A stretch of DNA of 64,000 bases from CAWDMW01 sp963803575. Lineage in GTDB: Bacteria; Pseudomonadota; Alphaproteobacteria; Rickettsiales; UBA998. The position numbers were made by a program, and so were the translations under genes. The notes under the pieces were generated by a model, which had not been told where the DNA came from, searched no databases, and worked only from the letters and a program-made list of their open reading frames with translations. Where the stretch lies: contig CAWDMW010000001.1 of NCBI GenBank assembly GCA_963803575.1, positions 372,001 through 436,000 on the forward strand, in the 5' to 3' direction. Shown in pieces: positions 34,243 through 44,616 of this stretch (positions are counted from its first letter, which is position 1; each line of letters opens with the position of its first letter).

Positions 34243-34268
34243 GGGGCTGTCCCAGATAACGCAATAAT
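34243..34268. repeat. Solo terminal repeat of IS1595 copy A
   Basis: 26 nt identical (inverted) to 14375-14400, the outer end of IS copy A, with no element attached. It marks the right edge of the accessory zone, 29 bp from the chemoreceptor stop codon. Confidence 0.75.
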
Positions 34269-34296
34269 TATTCAAAATAGTCTAGACCCTCTCTTT

Positions 34297-36375
34297 TTAA
34301 GATTGCCGTATTTCTTCCAAGAACGTATGCACTTCGTGGTTCAACGTTTCCGCCTGCTTTAGTAAGTTCTGCGATGCAGACAGCACCTGTTGTGACGCAG
34401 ATTGTGATTTTGTTGAATCCTGCGTTATGTGACTTAAATTCGCTGATATATTTTGTGTACCCTGAGAGGCAAACTGCATGTTGGAAGCAATCTCATTTGT
34501 GGTTGCAGACTGTTCCTCTATCGCAGAGGCCACGCTGCCTGAACTTTCCGAGATTTCATTGACTGAGCTTTTAATATCTTTAAGCGATGCCACAATATCA
34601 TTGGACGCCGTATTCATCTCACGAATAACTTTTTCGATTTCCTGTATAGATTTATCTGTCTGCCCTGCAAGGTTCTTTACTTCTTCTGCGACAACGGCAA
34701 ATCCTTTACCGGCCTCCCCTGCTCTTGCTGATTCAATGGTCGCGTTCAATGCCAGCAAATTAATTTGCCCTGCAATGTCAGAGATTAATCGCACGACTTC
34801 ATGCACTTTATCCGATGACGCAAGTAATGCTTGGGCGTGTGAGTCTGCTTGCTCTACTGTATGCACTGCATGTTTAACATGGGTATATGACTGATGCACA
34901 TGCGATGAAATCTCATTGACAGTGGCAGACATTTCTTCCGATGCCGCTGCAACAGACTGCACATTACTGGACGTTTGCGTAGCATCTGATGATGTATGTT
35001 GAATCGTATCTGTCATATTCGTCATTAAAGACGTCATATGTTGTGATGTCTGAGAGAGCTGTGCTGCTGCTGTAGATACGGTTTGGATAATACCCTGAAC
35101 ACGCTCTTCAAACGAATCAGCCAACTGATTCATAGCCTGACGCTTTTCTTGCTTAGCCTGTTGTTCAAGCGTTTGCTGATGCTGATGCAGTTTATGCCGC
35201 TCCAGCGCGTTTTCCTTAAAGATATGCGTGCTGGCCGTAATACGCCCTATTTCGTCATCACGCTGAATCTTGGGAATCACGACAGAGGTGTCACCGCTTG
35301 AGAGTAAATCCATCGCGTGGATGATTGCTTCAATAGGTCGTGTTACACGGAAAATAACCATATAAAACGCATTCATCACAACTATCAGGCTTGCGACAAA
35401 AATGGTACCATTGATCCATAAAGAACGATAAATCCTTGATAGAACCACATCAATATAGTCCGCTGTTTCTGCAACAGAAGCGGCTTGTATCGCAAGAATC
35501 GTATCAATCGCTTTGGTCGATTGTTTAATCCATTCAGTAACGGTAACAGAAGGTACGTTTCGAGCGTAAAAATCAGCATAAATAGACTGTCTTAATGACT
35601 GAAATGAAGTAAAGAACACCTCACCTGATTGATCTATAGATTTTGCAACGTCATCGTTTGAGCCGATAGCAAGCTTTTTCACAAGATTCCATCCCATGTC
35701 AACTTTACCTCGAAACCGTGAAAGCAAAGCGAGTTTTTGGCTATTTACAATGTTACCTGACGAAACTATACCACCAATAATGGCTCGCTCACGCCCGGCA
35801 TATTCACTTACAATCCACGCAAAATGCTTCAATTGAGATTGCCGGCCAATCTCAGGGTTTAATGAGGCAGCTTTTTGCGTCAGAGCAAAACGTAAATCCT
35901 GTGTGGATACAATGAGTTTTGACATTGCCGGCACCCATGATTCCAGCAATTTTTCGCGTCTTTCTCTGCGTGGTAGCAATATATCTTGATCCACCATAGC
36001 TCTCAACCTAACGACACGATCATAGGCGGTATGTATGTTTGACAGTAGCGCCTCTTTACCCGAGAACGTGTAAGACTGCACCTGTTCCATGGCCTGCATA
36101 TATGCATCATTTCCACGTTGGCGCCGTGTCATAATAGTGTCTTGCATTGCTGCATCAGGAATCGCTGATGACGTTATCCCCGAATGCGTTACACCACGTT
36201 CAACCGCCCAGTCACCCGCTGTAGAAAGCAATAATGCAATGGTTTTGCTACTCTCTTTAGAAAACTCGAACACTTCTTTCTGGTGCCATGCTTCATAAAA
36301 ACTATACGATGACTGCCCTACCACAAATAATGCTAAGATGGACGTAAGCGATAGCAGGATTTTACGAATACTCAT
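34297..36375 (-). CDS. Methyl-accepting chemotaxis protein with NIT-like sensor
   Basis: 692 residues. TM1 at about 5-27; a large helical periplasmic region (about 30-315) with DWAVERGVTHSG and YAGRERAIIGG, the pattern of nitrate/nitrite-sensing (NIT) domains; TM2 at about 318-342; HAMP to about 395; then the signalling domain with the conserved hairpin tip (ESARAGEAGKGFAVVAEEV, then KNLAGQT) and flanking methylation helices. It signals through CheA/CheW. It lies 16 bp downstream of a porin-like gene in the same direction, suggesting co-expression of an outer-membrane entry route with a receptor. The ligand cannot be inferred beyond the NIT resemblance. Confidence 0.93.
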   Translation of the reverse strand: MSIRKILLSLTSILALFVVGQSSYSFYEAWHQKEVFEFSKESSKTIALLLSTAGDWAVERGVTHSGITSSAIPDAAMQDTIMTRRQRGNDAYMQAMEQVQSYTFSGKEALLSNIHTAYDRVVRLRAMVDQDILLPRRERREKLLESWVPAMSKLIVSTQDLRFALTQKAASLNPEIGRQSQLKHFAWIVSEYAGRERAIIGGIVSSGNIVNSQKLALLSRFRGKVDMGWNLVKKLAIGSNDDVAKSIDQSGEVFFTSFQSLRQSIYADFYARNVPSVTVTEWIKQSTKAIDTILAIQAASVAETADYIDVVLSRIYRSLWINGTIFVASLIVVMNAFYMVIFRVTRPIEAIIHAMDLLSSGDTSVVIPKIQRDDEIGRITASTHIFKENALERHKLHQHQQTLEQQAKQEKRQAMNQLADSFEERVQGIIQTVSTAAAQLSQTSQHMTSLMTNMTDTIQHTSSDATQTSSNVQSVAAASEEMSATVNEISSHVHQSYTHVKHAVHTVEQADSHAQALLASSDKVHEVVRLISDIAGQINLLALNATIESARAGEAGKGFAVVAEEVKNLAGQTDKSIQEIEKVIREMNTASNDIVASLKDIKSSVNEISESSGSVASAIEEQSATTNEIASNMQFASQGTQNISANLSHITQDSTKSQSASQQVLSASQNLLKQAETLNHEVHTFLEEIRQS

Positions 36376-36391
36376 ATTAATTTATCTATCC

Positions 36392-37636
36392 TTAGAAGGT
36401 TACACCCATACCAAATGTTAGCCTTTGTGCGTCAGTCGCAAATGTGTCAGCATGATAATCTGCGTACTTCATTTCTATATAGTAATTTTCGTCAACAGGT
36501 TGTTTTGCGTAGACATCAAATTCCGTTCCATATTCGGCACCACCCTCATCAGCCGAAAACTCATGATACTGTGCTTTTAATAACAAGCGATTAAATATGG
36601 CGGCACTCCCCTCCAAACCAGACAATTTATAGGTAAGATCAATATAGCGGTCTTCCAAACCATTGGCAGGCGTACTTAGGAACTTATCTGCCCAACCATT
36701 GAACTTGTGCAGTGTTGCTAAGGGGGTAGAAAAACCAATATTTCCGCCATCACTACCCAGCACTTCATAACCAAGCATTGTGGTGAACGCCCCATAGGAT
36801 ATGGCTGGTGCAATATGGGCGTAGTATGTGTCGTACTGTGTTGGATTGTCGCCATGATCCTGCTGATAGGCATATTCAGCAAGGTACTTAAGCGCTATAT
36901 CTTCGTTAAGCGGCTGCTGCCCTTTCAGACTTGCTCCATATGTCGCACTGGACAAAACAGGGGCGTCATGTTTGAAATCCAATATATATCCATAAGCCGT
37001 GACTGTACCAATTACTGCAATGGCGTCAGTCTTGACATTTATTATATGGCTATCAGATTGCCAATTCCCGACAGGCGAGTCATCACCAAAAATACGATGT
37101 ATTTTATCAAGATACCCGTACGTTAGTACCGTATCATCTAACGACTGATTCTGTGCGTAGATAGCATCCATCGTCTGATTATTTTGTCGCCATCCGACTG
37201 ATCCAATAAAACGCTGTGCATCAAGGTCAATTGCCTGCCGACCAACCGTAATTGCGGTGTCTGCTATGCCTTCGTAACGTAAAAACACCTGATTAAGTTC
37301 AGTACTCTCTACATCGGCAACCACAGGGTGGTCACTTCGACCATTCAGCGTATCATGGTAATTATCTGAACCAATATGGCTAATATTCTCAAATTCCAGT
37401 GTTCCCGAAAAGCCATAAAGACTGCCTGATCTATACCCTAAGCGAGTACGCAACGTTGAAGCATGGGCATTATGTGGAATACCTTCCTGATCGACAAACT
37501 CGTAGCGATACCGCGCATCAAGATACGGAGTTCCTGATGCCAGCGCATGGATAAATGTGTCTTCTGCTAAAGCCTCAGACGTGTATGTCGCTATAATCAG
37601 CAATGCGAGTGCTAATGCATAGTTAGTTTTTCTCAT
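36392..37636 (-). CDS. Outer-membrane porin-like beta-barrel protein
   Basis: 414 residues from the ATG at 37636 (AAGG very close upstream). A signal peptide ends at SEALA; the mature part begins DARYRYEFVDQEGIPHNAHA and STLRTRLGY, followed by alternating amphipathic strands and a C-terminal aromatic residue (FGMGVTF), the mark of a BamA-inserted barrel. It resembles alginate-export/porin-type barrels with LNQVFLRYEG and TVGRQAIDLDAQRFIGSVGWRQ. Substrate unknown. First gene of a probable two-gene unit with the chemoreceptor. Confidence 0.8.
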   Translation of the reverse strand: MRKTNYALALALLIIATYTSEALAEDTFIHALASGTPYLDARYRYEFVDQEGIPHNAHASTLRTRLGYRSGSLYGFSGTLEFENISHIGSDNYHDTLNGRSDHPVVADVESTELNQVFLRYEGIADTAITVGRQAIDLDAQRFIGSVGWRQNNQTMDAIYAQNQSLDDTVLTYGYLDKIHRIFGDDSPVGNWQSDSHIINVKTDAIAVIGTVTAYGYILDFKHDAPVLSSATYGASLKGQQPLNEDIALKYLAEYAYQQDHGDNPTQYDTYYAHIAPAISYGAFTTMLGYEVLGSDGGNIGFSTPLATLHKFNGWADKFLSTPANGLEDRYIDLTYKLSGLEGSAAIFNRLLLKAQYHEFSADEGGAEYGTEFDVYAKQPVDENYYIEMKYADYHADTFATDAQRLTFGMGVTF

Positions 37637-37728
37637 CACCTTGTATCGCCTGCCTAAATGTTTTATCAGCAGCATACGATAATGGAAAAACGTATAGTAA
37701 ACGTTAAATCAAGAAGAGGTATCTCAGC

Positions 37729-40154
37729 TTAGATATCCAAATTCTCAACTGACAGCGCGTTATCCTGAATAAACTGCCGGCGCGGCTCTACAACATCTCC
37801 CATAAGAATGGAAAAAGCCTCATCGGCACTTTCAGCCTGTTCAATCTTGACCTGAAGCAATGTACGATTTTCAGGATCAAGCGTCGTGTCCCATAGCTGG
37901 TCGGCATTCATTTCACCCAATCCTTTAAAACGCTGCACAGTCAACCCTTTGCGTGCAACCTCTGTCATCGTGCGATAAAATTCTACAGGTGTAGCAATAC
38001 GCATCTCAACTGATTTTCGTTGAAGATTGAGTGGTTGTGTAAATATGTCCTGTACATATTCGGTTAACTCTGCCAATGCACGACCATCACGCGATTGTAC
38101 GATTGTCTCAGGCATACGCACCACTTGTTCAACCCCGCGTACGCAGCGGCGCATGATGTAAGCAGATCCGCTCACCTCTACAGACCATCCTCCATGTTCA
38201 TCACGAAGGTTTAGCTGCTGCGTTAATGCATCTGCTTTCGCCTGCGTTGGAGAGAAATCATTAAATAAGCCAGCATAAAATGCGGCTTCAGCGGCCACCG
38301 GGTTCATCGCACGCCCTATGACCTCAAGCGACTGCGTCACATGACGTGTTTGCTTCAATAATATAGCAAGCGCATCACCTGCCAAAACTCGGCCATCTGG
38401 CAAAGTCGCCTCTGCACCATCAAGTGCGGTTTGCTCCAGATAATGCACTAGCTCACGATCATCTTTCAAATACGCTTCTGCAGTACCACGCTTCACTTTA
38501 TACAGAGGTGGCTGAGCAATATATAAATACCCACCTTCTACCAATTCACGCATTTGCCTAAAGAAAAATGTGAGCAGCAATGTACGGATATGCGCGCCAT
38601 CAACGTCGGCATCGGTCATAATAATGATTTTATGATAACGCAGTTTTTCTACATTAAAATCCTCACGCCCAATACCCGTTCCCATTGCCGTAATCAGTGT
38701 ACCAATCTCCTGCGATGACAGCATCTTGTCGAAACGTGCGCGTTCCACATTAAGAATTTTTCCGCGCAACGGCAAAATAGCCTGAAACTTTCGGTGCCGC
38801 CCCTGCTTGGCCGAGCCACCTGCAGAGTCACCCTCAACCAAGAATAATTCTGACTTGGAAGGATCACGCTCCTGACAATCCGCCAATTTGCCCGGCAAGT
38901 TAGAAATTTCCAACGCACCTTTGCGCCGTGTCAATTCTCGGGCTTTTCGGGCAGCTTCGCGGGCAATCGCTGCCTCAGCAATCTTGCCAACAATCAGTCG
39001 TGCTTCTGTTGGATGCTCTTCAAACCATTCTGCCAGCCGTTCATTCAGCAATGTTTCCACCGCAGGACGTACTTCAGATGAAACCAGCTTATCTTTTGTC
39101 TGCGAGGAAAATTTAGGATCAGGCACTTTCACAGACACCACGCAGGTCAACCCTTCACGCGCATCATCACCGGACAGGCTCACTTTATGCTTCTTCGTTA
39201 GACCGCTTTCATTACCGTATTGGTTGATAGAACGGGTTAGCGCACTGCGAAAACCCTGCAAATGTGTTCCACCATCACGTTGACGAATATTGTTTGTAAA
39301 GCATAATACATTTTCATGATAACTATCATTCCACTGCAATGCGACTTCAACACCAATATCATCATTTTCACCAGTAATTATTATAGGTTCATGCACAGCC
39401 TGTTTGTTTCTATCCAGATACTCTACATATGCTTTAGTACCACCTTCATAATATAGCTCTGCAACTTGGCTGTATCTTTTCGTTTATTCGTTAAACGAAT
39501 ACGCACACCCGAATTTAAAAACGCCAATTCTCGCAAGCGATGCTCAAGCGTTGCAAAATCAAATTCAATAAAGGTAAACGTATCAATCGATGGCAGAAAC
39601 GTTACCTGCTGTACCCTTTTTCCCATGTGCATCTCCGGTCACACTTTTAAATGTTCCACCGTATCACCGTGCTCAAAACGGACATCATGTACTTTACCAT
39701 CACGCCAGATCGTCAGTAGCAGCCAGTCTGATAAGGCATTAACCACTGATACACCAACTCCGTGCAATCCACCCGACACTTTGTACGAGTTGGAGTCAAA
39801 CTTACCACCAGCATGAAGCTGTGTCATAATAACTTCGGCCGCAGAGACTCCTTCACCTTCATGTATCCCAACAGGAATACCACGACCATTATCAGTGACG
39901 CTACATGAACCATCCGCGTTTAGCGTCACCTGTACCAAATCACAGTGACCAGCCAATGCTTCATCAATGGCATTATCTACTACTTCATACACCATATGAT
40001 GCAGTCCGGAGCCGTCATCAGTATCACCAATATACATGCCAGGACGTTTTCGTACTGCTTCAAGCCCTTTGAGTACCTTAATTGACTCTGCGCCATAAGC
40101 GTCAACGGGAAGTTCTTCTTTTTCGGTCATAGCTAATGCAGTATCGGCATTCAT
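37729..40154 (-). CDS. gyrB: DNA gyrase subunit B, frame broken as sequenced
   Basis: The three open segments together cover all of GyrB (about 800 residues). The ATPase domain has VVDNAIDEALAGH, DNGRGIPV and GGLHGVGVSVVNAL; the TOPRIM region has LVEGDSAGGSAKQGR and IIMTDADVDGAHI; the C-terminus has RFKGLGEMNADQLWDTT. Near 39642 the frame meets TGA, while KV-TGDAHGKKGT continues in another frame. Near 39613 it returns (QVTFLPSIDTF). Near 39466 a missing base shifts AKLQ-ELYYEGGTKAYVEYL. Since gyrB is essential, either these are sequence errors or another copy exists. Last gene of the dnaA cluster. Confidence 0.9.
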
Positions 40155-40224
40155 ATGTGATGTTATCTGTTTGTTGTTACCCGCTTATTCATAGAGCATC
40201 CAACCAGTAATATCCAGCAATAAA

Positions 40225-41364
40225 CTACCCTTGCCAGACCTTTCCCTGATCCACCTGCACGAACGAACATGCGTTCTGTGGCAAATGCGAAAAAGCTGCC
40301 TGATCCGTACCCGTCATCCAGATTTGCAGCCCCGTATCCTGCAACACCTGAAACAATGCATGACGGCGCGTTTCGTCCAGATGAGCGGCTATCTCATCAA
40401 TCAGCAATATAGGCAGCGTACCTTTCCATTCCACCAACGCATATATTTGCGCTAGCAATAACGATAACAGTAATGCTTTTTGCTCTCCTGTTGAACATTG
40501 CGCAGCAAGACGCTTATCTGGCAAATAATAGACATCTATACGGGTATGATGCGCGCCTATACTGCACCTCCCGCGTGCTGCGTCATCGGCTCTGTTGTGT
40601 TTCAAGGCCTGCATGAGTCCGTCTTCAATATCAAGTGCGCGCTGCCCCTGTTGCAACCCATCCGCTTCATTCCCTGCTATGACAATAGACGCATGTGGAA
40701 AAATAGGATCTGTCTGACGCATCGCGTGATTCATGCGTTCCGCTACTTCCAGACGTGCGCACGCAATGGCCACAGCATATTGTGCAATGTACTGCTCAAT
40801 CACGTCCAGCCAGCCTGCATCATAGGAAGGCATCGCCAATAATCGGCGGCGTTCACGGATATAATGTTGGTAAGCTTGCATACGTGGCGCATGTTCTGCG
40901 TCAAAAGCATATACGATACGATCAAAGTAGCGGCGACATGCGCTGGCTCCTTCCAGAAACAAATGACTCATTGCAGGCAAAAACCATATGATGGTAAGGT
41001 AATGGCGCAATGTTTGCTGTGAGGAAACAAGCTCCCCATTAACCTTGACACGGCGTTTCCCTGCATCTGCATCATAAGATGTAAGTAACGTTGTCGGGAT
41101 ATTCTGGTGTATCATATCTGCCCTAACACCCCACCCAGATACATCATGTTGCAGGCTCAATTGCTGCGCTGCAGGTGCATGATGGATGCCGCGGCCGGGT
41201 GACAGCATGGAAATCGCTTCTAATATATTGGTTTTTCCGGCACCATTTTGCCCATGCAATATAACGAAAGGCTTGCCTTGTGTATGTATCGTGCTTTGCA
41301 GATGATTCCTAAAATGATGCAGCTGCAATGACTCAATTGACGGAGATAACAAAACCTCTGACAA
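40225..41364 (-). CDS. recF: DNA replication and repair protein RecF
   Basis: 379 residues, SMC-like ABC ATPase: Walker A GQNGAGKTN at about 39-47, signature region QCSTGEQKALLLSLLLAQ and Walker B LPILLIDEIAAHLD. It loads RecA at single-strand gaps. It begins 8 bp after dnaN, and gyrB follows 70 bp further, so the cluster reads dnaN-recF-gyrB. Intact, with normal length. Confidence 0.95.
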   Translation of the reverse strand: MSEVLLSPSIESLQLHHFRNHLQSTIHTQGKPFVILHGQNGAGKTNILEAISMLSPGRGIHHAPAAQQLSLQHDVSGWGVRADMIHQNIPTTLLTSYDADAGKRRVKVNGELVSSQQTLRHYLTIIWFLPAMSHLFLEGASACRRYFDRIVYAFDAEHAPRMQAYQHYIRERRRLLAMPSYDAGWLDVIEQYIAQYAVAIACARLEVAERMNHAMRQTDPIFPHASIVIAGNEADGLQQGQRALDIEDGLMQALKHNRADDAARGRCSIGAHHTRIDVYYLPDKRLAAQCSTGEQKALLLSLLLAQIYALVEWKGTLPILLIDEIAAHLDETRRHALFQVLQDTGLQIWMTGTDQAAFSHLPQNACSFVQVDQGKVWQG

Positions 41365-41372
41365 TGCCAGCC

Positions 41373-42536
41373 TTATACACGCACTGGCATGACCACATAT
41401 AAAGCATATTCATTATCCGCATCCTGCAATATCACAGGCGCAGTGGCATCACCAATATGCATTCTCAACGTGTTACCTTCCACACGGCTCAGCACATCTA
41501 ACAAATAACGTGAATTGAACCCAATATCGGTGCTTATGTCGCTACTGGAAATCTCTAAATGCTCCTCACCTGTGCTTTGCTCGTTAGTGACTGTGGTGAT
41601 AATCATTTGGCTGCCATCAATAGCGCACCGAACGTTACGGGTTTTATCTGATGAGACAACCGTCACGCGGTCTAACGCTTTAGAAAAGGCTACCGCACCC
41701 AGCTCTAGATGCTGGTCGTTTTTCTGAGGAATCACACGTTCATAATCAGGATACTGGCCGTCCAGCAATTTGGATACCAACACAGCGTTGCCACACACAA
41801 ACATGGCTTTAGATTCGGAAACGGACAACTTTACTTCCGTGACGTCTTTATCCAGCAATTTCAGCAATTCATTAACGGCTTTGCGCGGAAGAATCACTGA
41901 TGGCATGTCAGCTGCACCGGAAGGAAGCGGCACTTCCATTCTGGCAAGGCGATGACCGTCGGTTGCAACACTTCGCAACACGGCACTTCCCTGTGACTCG
42001 GCAACGTGAAGGTAAATGCCATTGAGGAAATAGCGTGTATCATCATTTGCCATCGCAATGGATGTCTTCTCGATCAATGCACGACATTCACTACCTGTCA
42101 GCACAAAACTATTAGGCAAGTCCAAATCTTCCGTGATGGCGGGAAAATCCTCAACTGGCAGAGTAGGTAACACAAAACTTGACCGACCCGATATAATCGT
42201 CACCTTATTGCCGGAATCATCCAGATGAAGATCAATCACTGCATCAGAAGCAAATTTTTTGGCAATGTCGTAAAACATATTGACCGATAACGTAAAACTA
42301 CCTGAACTTTTCACCTCCGCAGGTGCGCGATCAATAATCGCCAGTTCCATATCGGTTGATGTCATTTCTATCGCATCTTTTTGCACATCAATACGGACGT
42401 TAGACAAAATAGGGATAGTACCCCGCTTCTCTACCACTGACTGCACGTGAGAGAGTGAGGTAATCAAATCCCCCTGATGCACTGAAAAATGGATGGGAGC
42501 GTTGGCTGAAACGGGTTTGAGAGCTGCATTCGACAT
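41373..42536 (-). CDS. dnaN: DNA polymerase III beta subunit (sliding clamp)
   Basis: 387 residues. The three beta-clamp domains are visible, with TIPILSNVRID early, TSIAMANDDTRYFLNGIY and SVATDGHRLA in the middle, and FNSRYLLDVL and APVILQDADNEYALYVVMPVRV at the C-terminus. It tethers polymerase to DNA. It follows dnaA by 55 bp and precedes recF by 8 bp in the same direction. Intact. Confidence 0.96.
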   Translation of the reverse strand: MSNAALKPVSANAPIHFSVHQGDLITSLSHVQSVVEKRGTIPILSNVRIDVQKDAIEMTSTDMELAIIDRAPAEVKSSGSFTLSVNMFYDIAKKFASDAVIDLHLDDSGNKVTIISGRSSFVLPTLPVEDFPAITEDLDLPNSFVLTGSECRALIEKTSIAMANDDTRYFLNGIYLHVAESQGSAVLRSVATDGHRLARMEVPLPSGAADMPSVILPRKAVNELLKLLDKDVTEVKLSVSESKAMFVCGNAVLVSKLLDGQYPDYERVIPQKNDQHLELGAVAFSKALDRVTVVSSDKTRNVRCAIDGSQMIITTVTNEQSTGEEHLEISSSDISTDIGFNSRYLLDVLSRVEGNTLRMHIGDATAPVILQDADNEYALYVVMPVRV

Positions 42537-42591
42537 AATCGTGACATGTACCTTATTTTTCGTTATCTAGCAAGTGTTACTATGGAAAGCA

Positions 42592-44091
42592 TTAGCTACT
42601 CAACATACGTTGCAACCGTTCCACATCATCACGTACTTCAGCATCATTTTGCATCAATTCTGTAATACGCTTCACACCATGCATAACGGTCGTATGATCT
42701 TTTCCACCAAATTTCCGGCCAATTTCGGGCAGACTTTTAGACGTTAACTGCTTCGACAAATACATCGCAATCTGACGCGGGCGCGCAATACTGACCGAGC
42801 GGCGGCCAGAATGCATGTCAGACACTTTAATATTGTAATAATCTGCCACCTGTTTCTGTATATCTTCAATGGTCGCACGCTTATCACAGGAACGCAGCAA
42901 ATCTGATAGCACTTGCTGTGTGGTTTCCAGCGTTACGGGTTGACCAACCAGCGTAGTATTAGCAATCACACGGTTTAAGGCACCTTCCAGCTCACGTATG
43001 TTGGTGGTGATACGGCTGGCCAGAAACTCAATCACTTCCTTAGGCACAGGTGTGACGGACTGCTCAACCTTGGACTGAAGAATGCCATAACGCAATTCGT
43101 AGTTAGTTGCATGAACATCTGCCACCAGCCCCCAACCAAGCCGTGACCGCATACGCTCTTCCATGCCTTCCAGATCAGACGGGGAGCGATCCGCAGAAAT
43201 CACTAGCTGCTTATTCTGATCTACCAACGCATTAAACGTATGGAAAAATTCTTCCTGCGTGGAATCCTTACCGCTAATGAACTGCACATCATCCACCATC
43301 AACACATCCACCGAACGGAATTGCTCTTTAAATTCCATGGTGCTACGATCTTTCAGTGCCTTAATAAACTGATACATGAATTTTTCAGCAGACAGATACA
43401 CGACTCTGCGCTCAGGATTCGTATGGCGCAAATGCCAGGCAATCGCATGCATTAAATGAGTCTTTCCAAGCCCCACTCCACCATATAAGAACAACGGATT
43501 GCATCCGGGTGTACATTCGCGTGACTCAGCCACACGGCGCGCAGCGGCAAATGCCAGCTCGTTTGGTTTGCCCACAATGTAATTATCAAACGTATAACGA
43601 GGATCAAGTGTGGCACCCATCGCACTTAAAATGCTTTCATCACCAGAATCCTGAGCATCATGCATAACAGGTGGTACTTGTGAAGCGGGTGCTTGTGTCG
43701 ATGGCTTATTACCTGACGACGTGGCGCCCCAGCTAATATGGTGGCGCGCTGGCGAAGACGTACTGGCAGATGAGGCCACAGGAGCAGTCGTCCGTTTCAC
43801 TACAATATCTACCGCGTGAATCTGGCGATCATAACTATGGAACAGATCAACCAGTGTATCAAGATAGTTATTAACCACCCATTCACGCATAAAGCGCGTA
43901 GGTGCAACCAGAATTGCCTGCCCGTTACAAACGCTGTCAAACTGTAATGGCTTGAACCAGCTGCGATAGACGGCATCCCCGTAAGAGGCCTGTAACTGTC
44001 GGCTAATTTCATCCCAAATAGAAGAAGAGTCTTGCACGCTGTCTGACATTTCAGGTGTTTTCACAGATAAGGTCGTTATGCTTGCATCCAT
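42592..44091 (-). CDS. dnaA: Chromosomal replication initiator DnaA
   Basis: 499 residues from the ATG at 44091, which has AAGGG at 6 bp; a start at 44112 lacks a ribosome site. Domain I (about 20-90, IWDEISRQLQASYGDAVYRSWFKPL), a Ser/Ala/Pro-rich domain II linker, the AAA+ domain with GGVGLGKTHL and VDVLMVDDVQF, and domain IV with the DnaA-box signature RPRQIAMYLSKQL and GGKDHTTVMHG. The 5' end overlaps the rhodanese stop by 16 bp, so it may be cotranscribed with rpsT-rhodanese. No cluster of DnaA boxes was seen beside it. Confidence 0.96.
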   Translation of the reverse strand: MDASITTLSVKTPEMSDSVQDSSSIWDEISRQLQASYGDAVYRSWFKPLQFDSVCNGQAILVAPTRFMREWVVNNYLDTLVDLFHSYDRQIHAVDIVVKRTTAPVASSASTSSPARHHISWGATSSGNKPSTQAPASQVPPVMHDAQDSGDESILSAMGATLDPRYTFDNYIVGKPNELAFAAARRVAESRECTPGCNPLFLYGGVGLGKTHLMHAIAWHLRHTNPERRVVYLSAEKFMYQFIKALKDRSTMEFKEQFRSVDVLMVDDVQFISGKDSTQEEFFHTFNALVDQNKQLVISADRSPSDLEGMEERMRSRLGWGLVADVHATNYELRYGILQSKVEQSVTPVPKEVIEFLASRITTNIRELEGALNRVIANTTLVGQPVTLETTQQVLSDLLRSCDKRATIEDIQKQVADYYNIKVSDMHSGRRSVSIARPRQIAMYLSKQLTSKSLPEIGRKFGGKDHTTVMHGVKRITELMQNDAEVRDDVERLQRMLSS

Positions 44092-44549
44092 GGCAACCCT
44101 TCCGCTTTCCATCCATTAACACAACCACGCTGCTGATGCTCATTATGCCCCCCTTCAAAACCGTATAATACGTTAAAGGCGTAAACATATCCTTGTGCAG
44201 CAGCCAGTTGCGCTGCTTGCGCTGATCGCCCACCTACTTTACACAAAAAGAAGACTGGCATATCTTTATCAGGAACTGATTCATGCAACTGACCAACAAA
44301 ATCAGGGTTTGAAATATAATCCGGATAGGTTACCCAGGAAATACAATGCACCGATTGTTGCAACGGCTGTCCAAATGACGGGATACCTGAGAACGACCAT
44401 TCAGGCTTTGTCCGCACATCTATTAGCGCAGCAGGAGACAATTTCATGTAAGCCGCACATTCCGCCGGAAGCACATCACCAGCATAAGAGGCTCCAGCAA
44501 CCTTACGGGTGGCGGCAGTCGTTTGCAATGTTAATAACTCACCGCGCAC
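44076..44549 (-). CDS. Rhodanese-like sulfurtransferase
   Basis: 157 residues from a GTG; other starts are possible. A single rhodanese domain with the loop CKVGGRS (active-site cysteine plus a six-residue loop) near residue 107 and a typical early LIDVRTKPEWSFSGIP. Members transfer sulfane sulfur to acceptors such as cyanide, thioredoxin or tRNA-modifying enzymes; the acceptor here is unknown. It lies between rpsT and dnaA and overlaps dnaA, an unusual insertion in this conserved neighbourhood. Confidence 0.85.
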   Translation of the reverse strand: MRGELLTLQTTAATRKVAGASYAGDVLPAECAAYMKLSPAALIDVRTKPEWSFSGIPSFGQPLQQSVHCISWVTYPDYISNPDFVGQLHESVPDKDMPVFFLCKVGGRSAQAAQLAAAQGYVYAFNVLYGFEGGHNEHQQRGCVNGWKAEGLPWMQA

Positions 44550-44616
44550 GGCCTCACCTACTCCCTCATATCATACTGATATGTATCTCACCTAGTTACT
44601 ATCAATCAAAAATGGT

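Noticed and set aside
13404..34296. Integrative element bounded by a duplicated tRNA-Phe 3' end
   Set aside because: No second copy of the tRNA 3' sequence was seen near 34 kb and no tyrosine integrase is present, so site-specific integration is unproven.
34042..34362. Plus-strand 106-codon frame near the solo IS end
   Set aside because: It runs through the IS terminal repeat into the antisense of the chemoreceptor gene; composition is not protein-like.
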